A DNA stretch of 64,000 nucleotides from Idiomarina aquatica (GCF_003987185.1 NZ_PIPS01000001.1:1420620-1484619), one strand, 5' to 3'; numbered from the stretch's first letter, positions 1 through 14,472 are shown. Notes: generated by a model from the sequence alone, not told the origin. Made by a program: numbers and translations.

Positions 1-972
<972 letters not shown>

Positions 973-1006
973 GTTGCGTTTTTAACGCAGTTAGCCACGC
1001 ACAGTG

Positions 1007-1066
1007 AGGCTGTTTGTCGCTCGTTGACCTTCAGGTTGAAACGGGTAGCAAACAGCCTTTCGTTTT
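1007..1066 (+). terminator. Probable fadA terminator
   Basis: A perfect 10-bp inverted repeat (1007-1016 with 1049-1058, arm AGGCTGTTTG) encloses a loop containing a second small hairpin (GACC/GGTT) and is followed by a T-rich run. It lies between the fadA stop and tusA. The U-tract is interrupted (TTCGTTTTCGT), so efficiency is uncertain. Confidence 0.6.
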
Positions 1067-1100
1067 CGTCGCACAAAAAGAGTCGATTTAACCTAACGTA

Positions 1101-1343
1101 ATGCAACACATGAACGCAGATAAAGAACTCGATACGCTGGGACTACGCTGCCCTGAACCGGTGATGATGGTGCGCGCCACGATCCGTAAAATGGCCGTTG
1201 GCGAGGTATTACTCGTAATAGCCGATGATCCAGCAACAACGCGGGATATTCCTGGCTTTTGTGAGTTTATGGAGCATCAACTGGTGGCCCAGGAAACGAC
1301 CGAGACGCCCTACCGTTATTGGGTTAGAAAAAGCCACGGATAG
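1101..1343 (+). CDS. tusA: Sulfur carrier protein TusA
   Basis: Small sulfurtransferase (80 aa; E. coli 81) that accepts persulfide sulfur from IscS and passes it to TusBCD for 2-thiouridine synthesis at tRNA wobble position 34, and towards molybdenum cofactor. The family signature [16 protein letters not shown] holds the persulfide-carrying Cys, and [13 protein letters not shown] and PYRYWVRK match E. coli closely. Start is either the ATG at 1101 or the one at 1110 (MNADKELD); neither has a strong Shine-Dalgarno sequence. The gene stands alone between fadA and a convergent acetyltransferase gene. Confidence 0.95.
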   Translation: MQHMNADKELDTLGLRCPEPVMMVRATIRKMAVGEVLLVIADDPATTRDIPGFCEFMEHQLVAQETTETPYRYWVRKSHG

Positions 1344-1362
1344 GTCGCGCCAATGGCGCGAC
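1344..1362. terminator. Hairpin between convergent tusA and the GNAT gene
   Basis: Eight-bp GC-rich stem GTCGCGCC/GGCGCGAC with a 3-nt loop (AAT) directly after the tusA stop codon. It may stop transcription from both sides, but the following T-tract on the plus strand is short (CCGTTTA), so termination is inferred from position and stem strength. Confidence 0.5.
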
Positions 1363-1380
1363 GCCGTTTAATGACTGAGA

Positions 1381-1857
1381 TTACAAATACATTTCCCAGA
1401 ATTCCGCTTTACCGACATCACCTAATTCATAGGGTTTGAAACCAAATTTCTTATAGGCGTTTTTAGCGCGTTCGTTCTTATCCAGCACTTCCAGCGTCAA
1501 CTTTACGCAGCCACGAAACTGAGCCAGAGTTTTTACTTCCTCAAGCAGTTTTTGCGCTACGCCCTCGCCGCGGTATTCAGGAATAACCGCGATATCGTGA
1601 ATGTTCATCAACGGTTTTGCGGCGAACGTCGAAAAGCCCTCAACACAATTGGCGACACCAACCGGTTGATCACCATCAAAGGCGATTAACGAAAACACGT
1701 GATCGCGCTTGTCCATCTCTTTGATGAGATTTTCTTTAACCTCATCACTGATGCCTTCGCCTCCGCCCATCGGATCTTTGGCATAAGCATCCAACATAGA
1801 AATTACCGCTTGAGCATGGGCAGGATTTGAATAATCCGCCAATGTTATTTCAATCAT
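1381..1857 (-). CDS. GNAT family N-acetyltransferase
   Basis: 158-aa single-domain GNAT acetyltransferase using acetyl-CoA; the substrate cannot be read from the sequence. The acetyl-CoA binding motif A is clear (IAVIPEYRGEGVAQKLLEEV, with the R-G-x-G-x-A pyrophosphate loop), followed by motif B with LEVLDKNERAKNAYKKFGF, typical of small-molecule or protein N-acetyltransferases. It starts 10 nt after the tag stop on the same strand, so the two are probably cotranscribed. No specific gene name is justified. Confidence 0.85.
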   Translation of the reverse strand: MIEITLADYSNPAHAQAVISMLDAYAKDPMGGGEGISDEVKENLIKEMDKRDHVFSLIAFDGDQPVGVANCVEGFSTFAAKPLMNIHDIAVIPEYRGEGVAQKLLEEVKTLAQFRGCVKLTLEVLDKNERAKNAYKKFGFKPYELGDVGKAEFWEMYL

Positions 1858-1867
1858 TGTTTATCCA

Positions 1868-2473
1868 CTAACTGGTTAATGAAAATTGCGTCATCTCTTC
1901 ACACACTGGCTGATAACAATGGCAGTCAACCAGATGGTCATTCATCATACCGACTGCTTGCATGAAAGCATAACAAATTGTCGGACCAACAAACTTGAAT
2001 CCCTGTTGTTTCAACGCCTTTGCCATTGCACGTGACGCCGCAGACTCGGTTGGAACCTCTCGTAAGGTACGAAACGCATTAATTTGAGGCTGATGATCAA
2101 CAAACTGCCACAACCAATGCGCGAAGTTAAGTCCTTTTTGCTGCATTGCGAGGTAAGCTTGCGCATTGACAAAAATTGCATCGATTTTTGCGCGACTGCG
2201 AATAATGGCTTTGTTACTGTAAAGCGCATTCCGTTCATCATCGCTCATCGCAACAATGGCCTCTGGCTCAAAGCCCTTGAAAGCCTGTTCGTAGCCTTGT
2301 TGCTTGCGTAAAATCGTCAACCAGCTTAAACCCGCCTGCTGACCATCAAGACATAATTTAGCGAACAATTCGACAGGATCACTGACAGGCCGCCCCCACT
2401 GTTGATCATGGTAGCGCCGATAATCGTCTGCCTGCTCACACCATGGACAACGATTTTGCGTAGCTTTTGTCAT
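1868..2473 (-). CDS. tag: DNA-3-methyladenine glycosylase I
   Basis: Base-excision repair enzyme that removes 3-methyladenine from alkylated DNA. 201 aa, as usual for the family (E. coli 187). The N-terminal RCPWCEQADDYRRYHDQQWG and C-terminal NDHLVDCHCY carry the Cys/His zinc ligands; the helix-hairpin-helix core with QQAGLSWLTILRKQ is typical of Tag. Divergent from glyQ, with a 93-bp shared promoter region; tag next to glyQS is a common gammaproteobacterial arrangement. Confidence 0.95.
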   Translation of the reverse strand: MTKATQNRCPWCEQADDYRRYHDQQWGRPVSDPVELFAKLCLDGQQAGLSWLTILRKQQGYEQAFKGFEPEAIVAMSDDERNALYSNKAIIRSRAKIDAIFVNAQAYLAMQQKGLNFAHWLWQFVDHQPQINAFRTLREVPTESAASRAMAKALKQQGFKFVGPTICYAFMQAVGMMNDHLVDCHCYQPVCEEMTQFSLTS

Positions 2474-2566
2474 TGGGTCCCCTATAACCTAGGCGCATCA
2501 AAGGGTATAATCTAGGCATATTTTTTAGTCAGTGGTCAACTACCCGCACAGTATAAGAGAACATTT

Positions 2567-3481
2567 ATGTCTAAATACGATGTAAAAACCTTTCAAGGAT
2601 TAATCCTTGCGTTGCAGGACTACTGGGCGCAGCAAGGCTGTGCTGTAGTCCAGCCTCTGGATATGGAGGTCGGCGCCGGAACCTTTCACCCGATGACATT
2701 TTTGCGCTCGTTAGGGCCTGAACCTGCGAGTTTTGCTTATGTGCAACCTTGCCGCCGCCCTACTGACGGTCGCTACGGTGAAAACCCCAACCGCCTGCAA
2801 CACTACTATCAGTTTCAGGTCATCATGAAGCCGTCACCGAAAAACATTCAGGAGCTTTATTTAGGCTCACTTGAATTACTCGGTTTTGACACACTGACCC
2901 ACGACATTCGCTTCGTTGAAGATAACTGGGAATCCCCAACCCTGGGCGCCTGGGGACTGGGCTGGGAAGTTTGGCTCAACGGTATGGAAGTGACGCAATT
3001 CACTTACTTCCAGCAAGTTGGCGGCATTGAATGTAAGCCAGTTTCTGGTGAAATCACCTATGGTCTTGAGCGTCTGGCAATGTATATCCAGGGCGTCGAC
3101 AGCATTTACGATTTAGTATGGACGGACGGGCCTCGCGGTAAGATTTACTACCGTGATGTATTCCATCAAAACGAAGTGGAACAATCCACTTACAACTTTG
3201 AATACGCCGATGTCGAGGTGTTATTTCAGCGTTTTGAAGACTGCGAAAAGGAATGTCAGCTACTGATTGATAAAGCGCTGGCACTGCCCGCTTACGAGCA
3301 AGTGATGCGAGCCTCTCACGCCTTTAACCTGCTGGATGCCCGCCATGCGATATCCGTTACCGAACGTCAGCGCTATATTCTCCGCGTACGGACGATGGCG
3401 AAAGCTTGTGCTGAGGTTTATTACCAGTCGCGCGAAGCGCTTGGCTTCCCTCTTTGCCAGTCTCAATCAGAAGGAGCTTAA
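2567..3481 (+). CDS. glyQ: Glycine-tRNA ligase alpha subunit
   Basis: Catalytic class II aminoacyl-tRNA synthetase subunit of the bacterial alpha2beta2 glycyl-tRNA synthetase. 304 aa (E. coli 303); [36 protein letters not shown] and [21 protein letters not shown] are near-identical to the family. It is followed after 3 nt by glyS, so both subunits come from one message. A TATAAT at 2506-2511 is a candidate -10 element upstream, without a convincing -35. Confidence 0.97.
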   Translation: MSKYDVKTFQGLILALQDYWAQQGCAVVQPLDMEVGAGTFHPMTFLRSLGPEPASFAYVQPCRRPTDGRYGENPNRLQHYYQFQVIMKPSPKNIQELYLGSLELLGFDTLTHDIRFVEDNWESPTLGAWGLGWEVWLNGMEVTQFTYFQQVGGIECKPVSGEITYGLERLAMYIQGVDSIYDLVWTDGPRGKIYYRDVFHQNEVEQSTYNFEYADVEVLFQRFEDCEKECQLLIDKALALPAYEQVMRASHAFNLLDARHAISVTERQRYILRVRTMAKACAEVYYQSREALGFPLCQSQSEGA

Positions 3482-3484
3482 ACA

Positions 3485-5551
3485 GTGAGAAAAGATAATT
3501 TGTTGATCGAACTTGGCACTGAAGAGCTTCCTCCTAAAGCACTTAAGTCGCTGAGCGAGAGTTTTGCTGAGGGTATCAAGCAAGGATTAGAAAGTAGCGG
3601 TCTTAAATTTACCGCGATTCAACCTCTGGCAACGCCCCGCAGACTGGCAGTTAAGGTCAGCCAACTTGATGCCGAGCAAGCCGACAAAGTGGTTGAAAAA
3701 CGTGGGCCTTCCGTTGATGTCGCTTTTGATGATGATGGTAAACCGACCAAAGCCGCAGAAGGCTGGGCTCGCTCTAATGGCATTACGGTTGAACAAGCAC
3801 AGCGCCTGAAGACCGATAAAGGTGAATGGTTACTGCATAAGGCAGATGTAAAAGGTGAACCCTTAAGTAAATTGCTACCGGGGATCGTCGAGTCGGCGTT
3901 AAAGCAATTACCGATTCCTAAGCCAATGCGTTGGGGAGACAGTGACGCACAGTTTATCCGTCCGGTACATACATTGACGCTGGTTTACGGCGATCAGTCA
4001 ATTGATGCGGAATTACTCGGGGTTCGTAGCGCACGTCATATTCTTGGGCACCGCTTCCACGCACCGCAGGGCTTTGAACTAGCCCACGCCGATGACTACG
4101 AGGAGCAGCTTAACGCACACTACGTAAACGTTGACCAACAACAGCGCATGGACACCATTCGTCGTGAGGTTAACCGGATTGCGGCAGAGCTTGGTGGCAA
4201 GGTTGTCGAAGACGAGGCTCTGATTGAGGAAGTCTCAGCATTGGTTGAATGGCCTGTTGCATTGCAGGCAAGCTTTGACGAAGCGTTTTTGGACGTCCCT
4301 AAAGAACCGTTGATTGTTACCATGAAAGACGACCAACGCTACTTCCCGGTCGAAGACGACCAGGGACGCCTGTTGCCGCGCTTTATTTTTATTACCAACA
4401 TTGAAAGTAAAGATCCGCAGCAAATCGTGCAGGGTAACGAAAAAGTGGTTCGCCCACGACTTGCTGACGCGCAGTTTTTCTTTGAAACCGATAAGAAACA
4501 AAGCCTTGAGTCACGCCTACCCAAGCTGGCTTCGGTGTTATTCCAAAAACAACTGGGTAGCATCCAAGACAAAGCCGACCGCATCAGCGCATTGGCAGGA
4601 CAGATTGCCGGACAATTGAATGCCTCCGTTGATGACGCCAAGCGCGCCGGGCTGTTATGCAAAGCCGACCTGGTCAGTGAAATGGTACTCGAGTTTCCAG
4701 AAACGCAAGGGGTAATGGGTAAACACTATGCCCTGAACGACGGCGAAAGCGAAGCCGTTGCAGAAGCCATCGAGCAACACTACTGGCCACGTTTTTCTGG
4801 TGATAACTTACCGGTGTCTGATGTTGCCTGCGCCGTTGCGCTTGCCGACAAGCTGGATACGTTGGTCGGTATTTTTGGTATTGGCCAGACCCCCAAGGGC
4901 GACCGTGACCCCTTTGCGTTGCGCCGCGCCGCACTTGGCCTTATCCGAATCATGGTGGAAAAAGGACTGAATCTCGACTTACAAGATGTCATTTCCACCG
5001 CCGCAGACGGTTTTTCCGACCGCTTGAGCAACAAGACGGTGGTGAGCGATGTGTTTGAATTTCTAATGGGGCGTTTCCGTCCTTGGTATCAAGATCAAGG
5101 CATCGATGTCGATGTTATTCAGGCCGTCATTGCACGCGCTCCGTCGCGCCCTGCTGACTTTGATGCACGCATCAAGGCCATCGCATCATTTAAGCAATTA
5201 GACGCCGCAGAGAGCCTTGCAGCGGCTAATAAGCGTGTTGGTAACATTCTTGCCAAGTCTGAGATAGAACTTACGGGTGTTATCAACCACGACTTGCTCA
5301 GCGAAGCACAGGAACAAACCTTAGCCGCCAAGATTGCTCAAACCGAAAAGAGTTGCGAACCGGATCTCGCTACCGGTAATTATGAAGGTGCGCTTAATCG
5401 TATGGCCGACTTAAGAGACGACATTGATGCTTTCTTTGATAACGTCATGGTTAACGCCGACGACGAGAAGGTGAAAACGAATCGCTTAAACCTGTTGATG
5501 CAATTACGGAATCTGTTTTTGCGGGTTGCGGATATTTCGTTACTTCAGTAA
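3485..5551 (+). CDS. glyS: Glycine-tRNA ligase beta subunit
   Basis: tRNA-binding beta subunit (688 aa; E. coli 689) needed for glycyl-tRNA formation. Start is a GTG at 3485, placed by the Shine-Dalgarno AAGGAG at 3471-3476 that overlaps the end of gly[21 protein letters not shown] is the conserved N-terminus. The middle contains the HD-like segment and the C-terminus the DALR-type anticodon-binding region ([18 protein letters not shown]). Ends just before a strong bidirectional terminator. Confidence 0.97.
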   Translation: MRKDNLLIELGTEELPPKALKSLSESFAEGIKQGLESSGLKFTAIQPLATPRRLAVKVSQLDAEQADKVVEKRGPSVDVAFDDDGKPTKAAEGWARSNGITVEQAQRLKTDKGEWLLHKADVKGEPLSKLLPGIVESALKQLPIPKPMRWGDSDAQFIRPVHTLTLVYGDQSIDAELLGVRSARHILGHRFHAPQGFELAHADDYEEQLNAHYVNVDQQQRMDTIRREVNRIAAELGGKVVEDEALIEEVSALVEWPVALQASFDEAFLDVPKEPLIVTMKDDQRYFPVEDDQGRLLPRFIFITNIESKDPQQIVQGNEKVVRPRLADAQFFFETDKKQSLESRLPKLASVLFQKQLGSIQDKADRISALAGQIAGQLNASVDDAKRAGLLCKADLVSEMVLEFPETQGVMGKHYALNDGESEAVAEAIEQHYWPRFSGDNLPVSDVACAVALADKLDTLVGIFGIGQTPKGDRDPFALRRAALGLIRIMVEKGLNLDLQDVISTAADGFSDRLSNKTVVSDVFEFLMGRFRPWYQDQGIDVDVIQAVIARAPSRPADFDARIKAIASFKQLDAAESLAAANKRVGNILAKSEIELTGVINHDLLSEAQEQTLAAKIAQTEKSCEPDLATGNYEGALNRMADLRDDIDAFFDNVMVNADDEKVKTNRLNLLMQLRNLFLRVADISLLQ

Positions 5552-5578
5552 CCGCTCGATAAAAGCCTATGAGCAAAC

Positions 5579-5608
5579 AAAAAGCCTCGCATTAGCGAGG
5601 CTTTTTTA
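5579..5608. terminator. Bidirectional terminator between glyS and gyrB
   Basis: Stem AAGCCTCGC (5582-5590) pairs with GCGAGGCTT (5595-5603) over a 4-nt loop, with an A-run before and a T-run after. It can therefore act as an intrinsic terminator on both strands, for the convergent glyS and gyrB messages. Confidence 0.92.
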
Positions 5609-5644
5609 TGTTCGTTCATCAAATTTTCAGTTCAGCGCAACGCG

Positions 5645-9168
<3,524 letters not shown>

Positions 9169-9182
9169 AAACGCATCAGCGC

Positions 9183-10286
9183 CTACAACCTCATTGGCAT
9201 GACCACATAACAACAAGAATCGTCGTGCTGTGGCTCAATCAACGCGCTGCTATTAGAGTCTGCCAAGGTGAAACTGATTTCAGTGTCATCGACATTATTA
9301 AGTACATCCAGCAGATAGCTGACGTTAAAGCCAATCTCGAGATCCTCACCTTGATAGTTGACCTCAATCACTTCTTCAGCCTGCTCTTGTTCTGGGTTTG
9401 TAGCGGTAATGCACAGTTCACCACTGGATAAATTTAAACGAACGCCCCGGAATTTCTCGTTCGATAAAATCGAAGCACGGCCGAAGGCCTGACGGAGTAA
9501 ATCCCGGTCGGCGATAACGACTTTATCGCCACCGCTTGGTAATACGCGACGATAGTCGGGGAAACGACCATCAACGAGTTTACTGGTGAATACGATAGAT
9601 TCAGACTCAATGCGAATATGGTTATTGCCAATTGCAACGGCGACTTCAATCTCCTCGTCGCCAAGTAACCGAAGCAATTCTACAACCCCTTTACGAGGCA
9701 CTATCACCTGTTTTTGCGCAAGGCCCGGCTGATTAATGGTGCAGCTGCTCATGGCCAGACGGTGGCCGTCTGTTGCCACCGAACGAAGCATTCCGTTATC
9801 CGTCTCGAACAACATGCCGTTTAAATAGTAGCGCACGTCCTGGTTGGCCATGGAGAAATGCGTTTTTTCCATTAAGCGCTTTAAAATAACCTGATCGGTT
9901 ACAAAATTAATATCGCTGGTCCAATCGTCGATATTGGGGAAATCATCAGCCGGTAACGTGCTCAGCTTGAACTTACTGCGGCCGGAACGTACAAAGGCCT
10001 TATCCTCTTCTGCGGAAAATTCGATTTGCGCCTCATCAGGTAAGCTGCGAACAATATCCAACAGTTTCTTAGCAGGCACGGTTACCGCGCCGTCACCACC
10101 GGAGGCCTCAACCATTACCGACGAAACCAATTCAACTTCCAAATCAGTTCCTGTCAATCGCAATTGCCCGCCCTGAACCTGCAACAGCAAATTAGAAAGA
10201 ATGGGCAACGTGTGACGACGCTCAACCGCTCCACTGACGACTTGAAGCGGTTTAAGAAAAGCATCCCGGCTAACTGTAAATTTCAT
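9183..10286 (-). CDS. dnaN: DNA polymerase III beta sliding clamp
   Basis: Ring-shaped processivity clamp (367 aa; E. coli 366) that holds polymerases on DNA. Conserved N-terminus MKFTVSRDAFLKPLQVVSGAVERRHTLPIL (start of the first of three clamp folds), VATDGHRLAMSS in the middle domain and the C-terminal VVMPMRL, part of the clamp-binding pocket. It starts 30 nt after dnaA and ends 14 nt before recF, consistent with the dnaA-dnaN-recF-gyrB operon. Confidence 0.98.
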   Translation of the reverse strand: MKFTVSRDAFLKPLQVVSGAVERRHTLPILSNLLLQVQGGQLRLTGTDLEVELVSSVMVEASGGDGAVTVPAKKLLDIVRSLPDEAQIEFSAEEDKAFVRSGRSKFKLSTLPADDFPNIDDWTSDINFVTDQVILKRLMEKTHFSMANQDVRYYLNGMLFETDNGMLRSVATDGHRLAMSSCTINQPGLAQKQVIVPRKGVVELLRLLGDEEIEVAVAIGNNHIRIESESIVFTSKLVDGRFPDYRRVLPSGGDKVVIADRDLLRQAFGRASILSNEKFRGVRLNLSSGELCITATNPEQEQAEEVIEVNYQGEDLEIGFNVSYLLDVLNNVDDTEISFTLADSNSSALIEPQHDDSCCYVVMPMRL

Positions 10287-10316
10287 GATTCTTTCCCCTG
10301 ATTTGGCCTGCTCGCA

Positions 10317-11684
10317 TTAAGACGACAATGTGCGAATAAGGTTTCTGTAATCTTCTTTAATGTCGTGTTGTTCTTCTTTTAACTTTTGTATTTGCCGGCA
10401 CGCGTGCAACACCGTTGTATGATCGCGACCGCCAAATGCATCACCAATTTCCGGTAGACTATGGTTCGTCAATTCTTTCGCTAACGCCATAGCCAACTGC
10501 CTTGGACGAGCCACTGAGCGACTGCGGCGTTTTGACAAAATATCGGCAAGTTTGATGTTATAGTATTCGGCAACGGTTTTTTGAATATTATCAATAGTAA
10601 CGAGCTTTTCCTGCGCTGCAATAAGATCGCGCAAGGCTTCTCGGACAAAATCTATCGTGATCGCCCGTCCCGTCAAGGATACATTCGCTACGACCCGGTT
10701 CAACGCCCCTTCAAGTTCGCGAACATTTGAGCGCAAACGCTTAGCAATAAAAAAGGCGACTTCATGTGGCATGTGTAAACCACGTTCTTCTGCCTTTCGA
10801 ATCAAAATTGCTACACGGGTTTCAAGCTCTGGTGGCTCAATAGCAATGGTCAAACCCCAGCCGAAACGAGACTTAAGACGATCTTCAACACCATCGATTT
10901 CCTTTGGGTACAAATCACTGGTCATAATGATTTGCTGATTGCCTTCGAGCAACGCGTTAAAGGTGTGGAAGAACTCTTCTTGAGAACCCTTTTTATTCGC
11001 GAAGAAGTGAATATCGTCAATCAACAATGCATCTACCGAGCGGTAATAGCGTTTAAACTCATTAGTCGAGCTGTTACGGATCGAATTAACCATATCCTGG
11101 ACAAAGCGCTCAGCACGAATATAAAAAACTTTTGCGCCCTGCTTGTGAGCCATGATGCCATTACCAACGGCGTGCAACAGGTGAGTTTTACCCAGACCTG
11201 TGCCACCGTAGACAAACAATGGGTTATAGACGCCACCAGGGTTCTCGGCGACTTGAATTGCCGCTGCTCGTGCTAACTGGTTGGATTTACCCTCGACAAA
11301 GTTATCAAAGGTGTACTCCGGGTGAATGTTACTTTCGAACTCCTCGATGTCCTGCGGTGACGATCGGCCAAACGTCGGCCCTGACCGTTTGGTCGGTGTT
11401 CGAGTTCGTGCGTTACTGCTTTGCTGATTTGAGGACGTGCTAACATTACCGACCTTAATGATCACCTTCGGCGCTTTATTATCGGTGACTTCATTAAGGA
11501 TCGAATTAATGGACTTTAGATACTTATCGCGAACCCAATCGACCGAGTAAATGTTCGGCGCGTAAAGCGTTAATGTGTCGCCTGACTGCTCCGCCTGAAT
11601 TGGCCGAATCCAGGTGTTGAACTGCTGCAGAGGTAAGTCAGATTGCAAGCGTTCAGAGCACTGCTGCCAAAGCGAATTATTCAC
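10317..11684 (-). CDS. dnaA: Chromosomal replication initiator DnaA
   Basis: AAA+ ATPase that binds DnaA boxes and opens oriC. 455 aa. Domain [18 protein letters not shown], a variable domain II (about residues 80-115), domain III with Walker [10 protein letters not shown] (160-168) and Walker [10 protein letters not shown] (about 220-228), and domain IV with the DNA-binding signature [13 protein letters not shown]. Start is a GTG at 11684 with GGAG upstream. DnaA boxes in the upstream intergenic region suggest autoregulation. The origin itself lies about 9.3 kb away beside mnmG, as in enterobacteria. Confidence 0.98.
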   Translation of the reverse strand: MNNSLWQQCSERLQSDLPLQQFNTWIRPIQAEQSGDTLTLYAPNIYSVDWVRDKYLKSINSILNEVTDNKAPKVIIKVGNVSTSSNQQSSNARTRTPTKRSGPTFGRSSPQDIEEFESNIHPEYTFDNFVEGKSNQLARAAAIQVAENPGGVYNPLFVYGGTGLGKTHLLHAVGNGIMAHKQGAKVFYIRAERFVQDMVNSIRNSSTNEFKRYYRSVDALLIDDIHFFANKKGSQEEFFHTFNALLEGNQQIIMTSDLYPKEIDGVEDRLKSRFGWGLTIAIEPPELETRVAILIRKAEERGLHMPHEVAFFIAKRLRSNVRELEGALNRVVANVSLTGRAITIDFVREALRDLIAAQEKLVTIDNIQKTVAEYYNIKLADILSKRRSRSVARPRQLAMALAKELTNHSLPEIGDAFGGRDHTTVLHACRQIQKLKEEQHDIKEDYRNLIRTLSS

Positions 11685-11976
11685 ACTAACATCTCCATTC
11701 TAATTATAATTATGCATTTTGGTAATTGTACTCCAGAGATCAGGTGAACGCTACCTTTCACGGTAATTTTGTCGGTTCATTTCGACGTTTAGATTGCCAC
11801 ATTAATGTGAGTAACTTATCATATTATCCACATTGATTGGATTTATGGCATCCATAATGTGGATGAAATAAATCACTTTTTAATCAGTTAATCATCGGAT
11901 AGATGTTGACTGACATGAAAAAGATCGGTATGATCCGCGCTCTAAAATTTTAGCACTGACCGATGGAATAACTGTT
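11685..11976. promoter_or_regulatory. Divergent dnaA/rpmH promoter region with DnaA boxes
   Basis: 292-bp gene-free region. It holds a perfect DnaA box TTATCCACA at 11824-11832 and a one-mismatch box in the opposite orientation at 11858-11866 (TCATCCACA on the minus strand). The boxes form part of a 9-bp inverted repeat (ATCCACATT at 11827-11835, AATGTGGAT at 11856-11864). TACAAT and TATAAT sequences on the minus strand close to dnaA are candidate -10 elements. The likely role is DnaA-mediated control of dnaA; it lacks the GATC clustering of an origin. Confidence 0.7.
11906..11934 (+). promoter_or_regulatory. Sigma70 promoter of rpmH
   Basis: -35 TTGACT (11906-11911) and -10 TATGAT (11929-11934) separated by exactly 17 bp, followed by CCGCGC, a GC-rich discriminator of the kind seen at stringently controlled ribosomal promoters. 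rpmH starts about 40 nt downstream. Confidence 0.8.
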
Positions 11977-12111
11977 ATGAAAAGAACGTTTCAACCAAGC
12001 GTATTAAAACGCAAACGCACTCACGGTTTCCGTGCGCGCATGGCAACTAAAAACGGCCGTAAAGTGATCGCACGCCGTCGTGCACGTGGTCGCAAAGTAC
12101 TGAGTGCATAA
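11977..12111 (+). CDS. rpmH: 50S ribosomal protein L34
   Basis: 44-aa, strongly basic ribosomal protein; its length is exactly that of the family. [18 protein letters not shown] and the tail GRKVLSA are diagnostic. First gene of the rpmH-rnpA-yidD-yidC cluster, driven by the promoter at 11906-11934. Confidence 0.97.
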   Translation: MKRTFQPSVLKRKRTHGFRARMATKNGRKVIARRRARGRKVLSA

Positions 12112-12478
12112 CACTCACGCCTATGGAAGGGAGTTGCGCCTGCTAACTCCCTCTCAGTTTCAGACCGTTTTCTCTAATCCCCCGGTAAAAGCTGTCACCG
12201 CGCAGTTAACCATGCTCGCAACACCCAACGATCTAGACCACGCTCGAATTGGCGTAACGATCAGCAAGAAACGTGCTAAAACAGCCGTTCAACGCAATCG
12301 CATCAAACGCCGAGTGCGCGAAACCTTCCGTTTGCGCCAACACAAAATTCCAAACTTCGATATTGTGGTTATAGCCAAACAAGGTATCGTTGACCTTGAT
12401 AATACCGAACTCAACAATACATTGAACTATTTATGGCGAAAATTGGCAAAGCGCTGCGAGCAATACCAGTCGCGTTAA
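12104..12478 (+). CDS. rnpA: Ribonuclease P protein component
   Basis: Protein cofactor of RNase P, which matures tRNA 5' ends. About 124 aa from the GTG at 12104, which overlaps the last 8 nt of rpmH. Core motifs [42 protein letters not shown] (the basic RNR helix that contacts RNA) and VVIAKQG are present. No later start keeps the conserved GRELRLL segment, so the overlapping GTG is preferred. Confidence 0.95.
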   Translation: MHNTHAYGRELRLLTPSQFQTVFSNPPVKAVTAQLTMLATPNDLDHARIGVTISKKRAKTAVQRNRIKRRVRETFRLRQHKIPNFDIVVIAKQGIVDLDNTELNNTLNYLWRKLAKRCEQYQSR

Positions 12479-12708
12479 TTAAGATCTATCAATGGACCCT
12501 ATCGCCATTGATGGGGCCGCGCTGTCGTTTTTATCCATCATGTTCGCATTATGCCTGTGAGGCGATAGAGAAACACGGTACAATCAGGGGCGTAGGCTTA
12601 GCCGCAAAACGCATTGCACGGTGTCATCCAGGCAGCGAGGGCGGGTTTGATCCTGTCCCTGACGCGAAAGCCTCGCACAACGACGCTTTACATTCACACG
12701 AACAGTAG
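12433..12708 (+). CDS. yidD: Membrane protein insertion efficiency factor YidD
   Basis: 91-aa member of the YidD family, a small membrane-associated protein that assists YidC/Sec-dependent insertion. The signature GPRCRFYPSCSHYACEAI with three Cys, and RCHPGSEGGFDPVP, are clear. The first ATG lies 46 nt inside the end of rnpA in another frame, so the two genes overlap and are probably translationally coupled. yidC follows after 21 nt. Confidence 0.95.
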   Translation: MAKIGKALRAIPVALIKIYQWTLSPLMGPRCRFYPSCSHYACEAIEKHGTIRGVGLAAKRIARCHPGSEGGFDPVPDAKASHNDALHSHEQ

Positions 12709-12729
12709 CAACTTAGAGACGAAATCACT

Positions 12730-14391
12730 ATGAATTCGCCACGATCGATACTTTTTATTGCTTTTTTAGTGGTGTCCTTTTTCCTGTTTCAGACCTGGAT
12801 GGTCGATACAGCACCGGGAACTCAGGCGCCAAGCAAATCAACCACCTCGTCTACGACAGATAGTGGCAACTCCACAGTTCCCGATCCACAAGGCGCGGTT
12901 GCTTCAGATGCTTCGGTTCCTGAAGGTGATACACCTGCCACTCAGGCTCGAACCGGCCAACTGGTCGAAGTAAAAACTGATGTACTCGACCTGGTTATCG
13001 ACACCAAAGGCGGTGATATCGTGTCCGCCAAGTTACTACAGTTTGCCGAATCACTGGATTCGGAAGAACGTTTCCAGTTATTGCAACGCCAACCAGGCAA
13101 TATTTACATTGCACAATCTGGCTTGATCGGCCCTAACGGCATCGATTCCAGTGGTGGTCGTGCCCAGTTCTCAGTTGCTAAAACCGAGTACAACATGGAC
13201 GGCGGACGTCTTGAAGTACCGCTTGTCTTTACCAAAGATGACGGTTCAACGATTAAGAAAATATTTACCTTTGAACAGGGCAAGTATCACGTTGATGTTC
13301 GTTATGAAATCGAAAATGCCAGTCAGCAAGCCCAACAAATGCAGTTTTATGGCCAATTGCAACAGACCATGGCGGCAGGTGAAGGCGGCAGTATGATCAT
13401 GCCAACTTATTTTGGTGCGGCCTACTCACACGACGACGATAAGTTCGAAAAATACGATTTTGAAGACATGCGCGACCAACGTTTGAACGTAAGTACTCAA
13501 ACCGGCTGGGTCAGTATGCTTGAGCATTACTTTGTGTCTGCGTGGATTCCGACGCAGCAACAAGAAAACCGTTTATTCTCGCGCGTAGCCGATAATTCGC
13601 AGGCGATCATTGGTGTTATTTATCCGATGATTCAGGTAAACGCCGGCGAGACCAAAACCATTAACTCAACACTGTATTTAGGTCCTAAAGATCAGGACGC
13701 TATGGCAGCGTTGGCGGAAAACCTCGACCTTACCGTCGACTACGGTTTTCTGTGGTGGCTGGCACAACCTATCTTTAAGCTCCTACAATTCTTGCAAAGC
13801 ATGGTTGTTAACTGGGGTCTGGCCATCATCCTGACCACGGTTATCGTGAAAGCCGTCCTGTTCCCGTTAACCAAAGCGCAATACGTATCAATGGCGAAAA
13901 TGCGCATGCTACAGCCGAAAATGACGGCTCTGCGTGAGCGTTATGGTTCTGACCGCCAGAAGATGTCGCAGGCAATGATGAAGCTCTACAAAGAGGAAAA
14001 AGTGAATCCTCTGGGTGGCTGCTTACCAATGCTGTTGCAATTACCTATCTTCCTCGCCTTGTACTGGGTGTTGCTGGAAAGCGTTGAATTACGCCATTCC
14101 GAATTTGTCTTCTGGATCCAGGATCTGTCGACCAAAGACCCTTATTACATCCTGCCTATCCTGATGGGCGCGAGCATGTTCTTGATGCAGAAGTTACAGC
14201 CAACACCGACGGCTGACCCAATGCAGCAGAAACTTTTCCAATACATGCCGGTTATCTTTACCGTATTCTTCCTCTGGTTCCCGTCCGGCTTGGTTCTATA
14301 CTGGCTGGTCAGTAACTTGATCACCATCGCGCAGATGTTGATTATTTACAAAGGATTAGAGAAAAAGGGCATAAACGTCCGCGGGAAATAA
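12730..14391 (+). CDS. yidC: Membrane protein insertase YidC
   Basis: Inner-membrane insertase for Sec-dependent and independent proteins, including ATP synthase subunit c. 553 aa (E. coli 548). N-terminal TM (SILFIAFLVVSFFLFQTW), a Ser/Thr/Asp-rich linker around residues 30-75, the large periplasmic beta-domain, then the conserved five-TM insertase core from about residue 340 (NWGLAIILTTVIVKAVLFPLT, NPLGGCLPMLLQLPIFLALY). Last gene before a strong terminator. Confidence 0.97.
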   Translation: MNSPRSILFIAFLVVSFFLFQTWMVDTAPGTQAPSKSTTSSTTDSGNSTVPDPQGAVASDASVPEGDTPATQARTGQLVEVKTDVLDLVIDTKGGDIVSAKLLQFAESLDSEERFQLLQRQPGNIYIAQSGLIGPNGIDSSGGRAQFSVAKTEYNMDGGRLEVPLVFTKDDGSTIKKIFTFEQGKYHVDVRYEIENASQQAQQMQFYGQLQQTMAAGEGGSMIMPTYFGAAYSHDDDKFEKYDFEDMRDQRLNVSTQTGWVSMLEHYFVSAWIPTQQQENRLFSRVADNSQAIIGVIYPMIQVNAGETKTINSTLYLGPKDQDAMAALAENLDLTVDYGFLWWLAQPIFKLLQFLQSMVVNWGLAIILTTVIVKAVLFPLTKAQYVSMAKMRMLQPKMTALRERYGSDRQKMSQAMMKLYKEEKVNPLGGCLPMLLQLPIFLALYWVLLESVELRHSEFVFWIQDLSTKDPYYILPILMGASMFLMQKLQPTPTADPMQQKLFQYMPVIFTVFFLWFPSGLVLYWLVSNLITIAQMLIIYKGLEKKGINVRGK

Positions 14392-14398
14392 TGCGTTG

Positions 14399-14427
14399 AA
14401 AGCCCGACGGAATGTCGGGCTTTTTTC
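14399..14427 (+). terminator. Intrinsic terminator after yidC
   Basis: Stem AGCCCGAC (14401-14408) with GTCGGGCT (14414-14421), 5-nt loop, followed by a T-run. It separates the yidC message from mnmE. Confidence 0.92.
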
Positions 14428-14472
14428 TATCGGCTACACTAGCTTCTGACTTCGACAATATAATGTACCACC

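Noticed and set aside
4339..4662. Antisense ORFs inside glyS
   Set aside because: They mirror the codon pattern of the real gene and have no motif or ribosome-binding site.
9169..9216. Longer recF start at 9216
   Set aside because: Adds 16 residues with no match to RecF N-termini and overlaps dnaN; the ATG at 9168 gives the conserved start.
11685..11976. dnaA-rpmH intergenic region as the replication origin
   Set aside because: It has DnaA boxes but few GATC sites and no unwinding element comparable to the mioC-mnmG interval.
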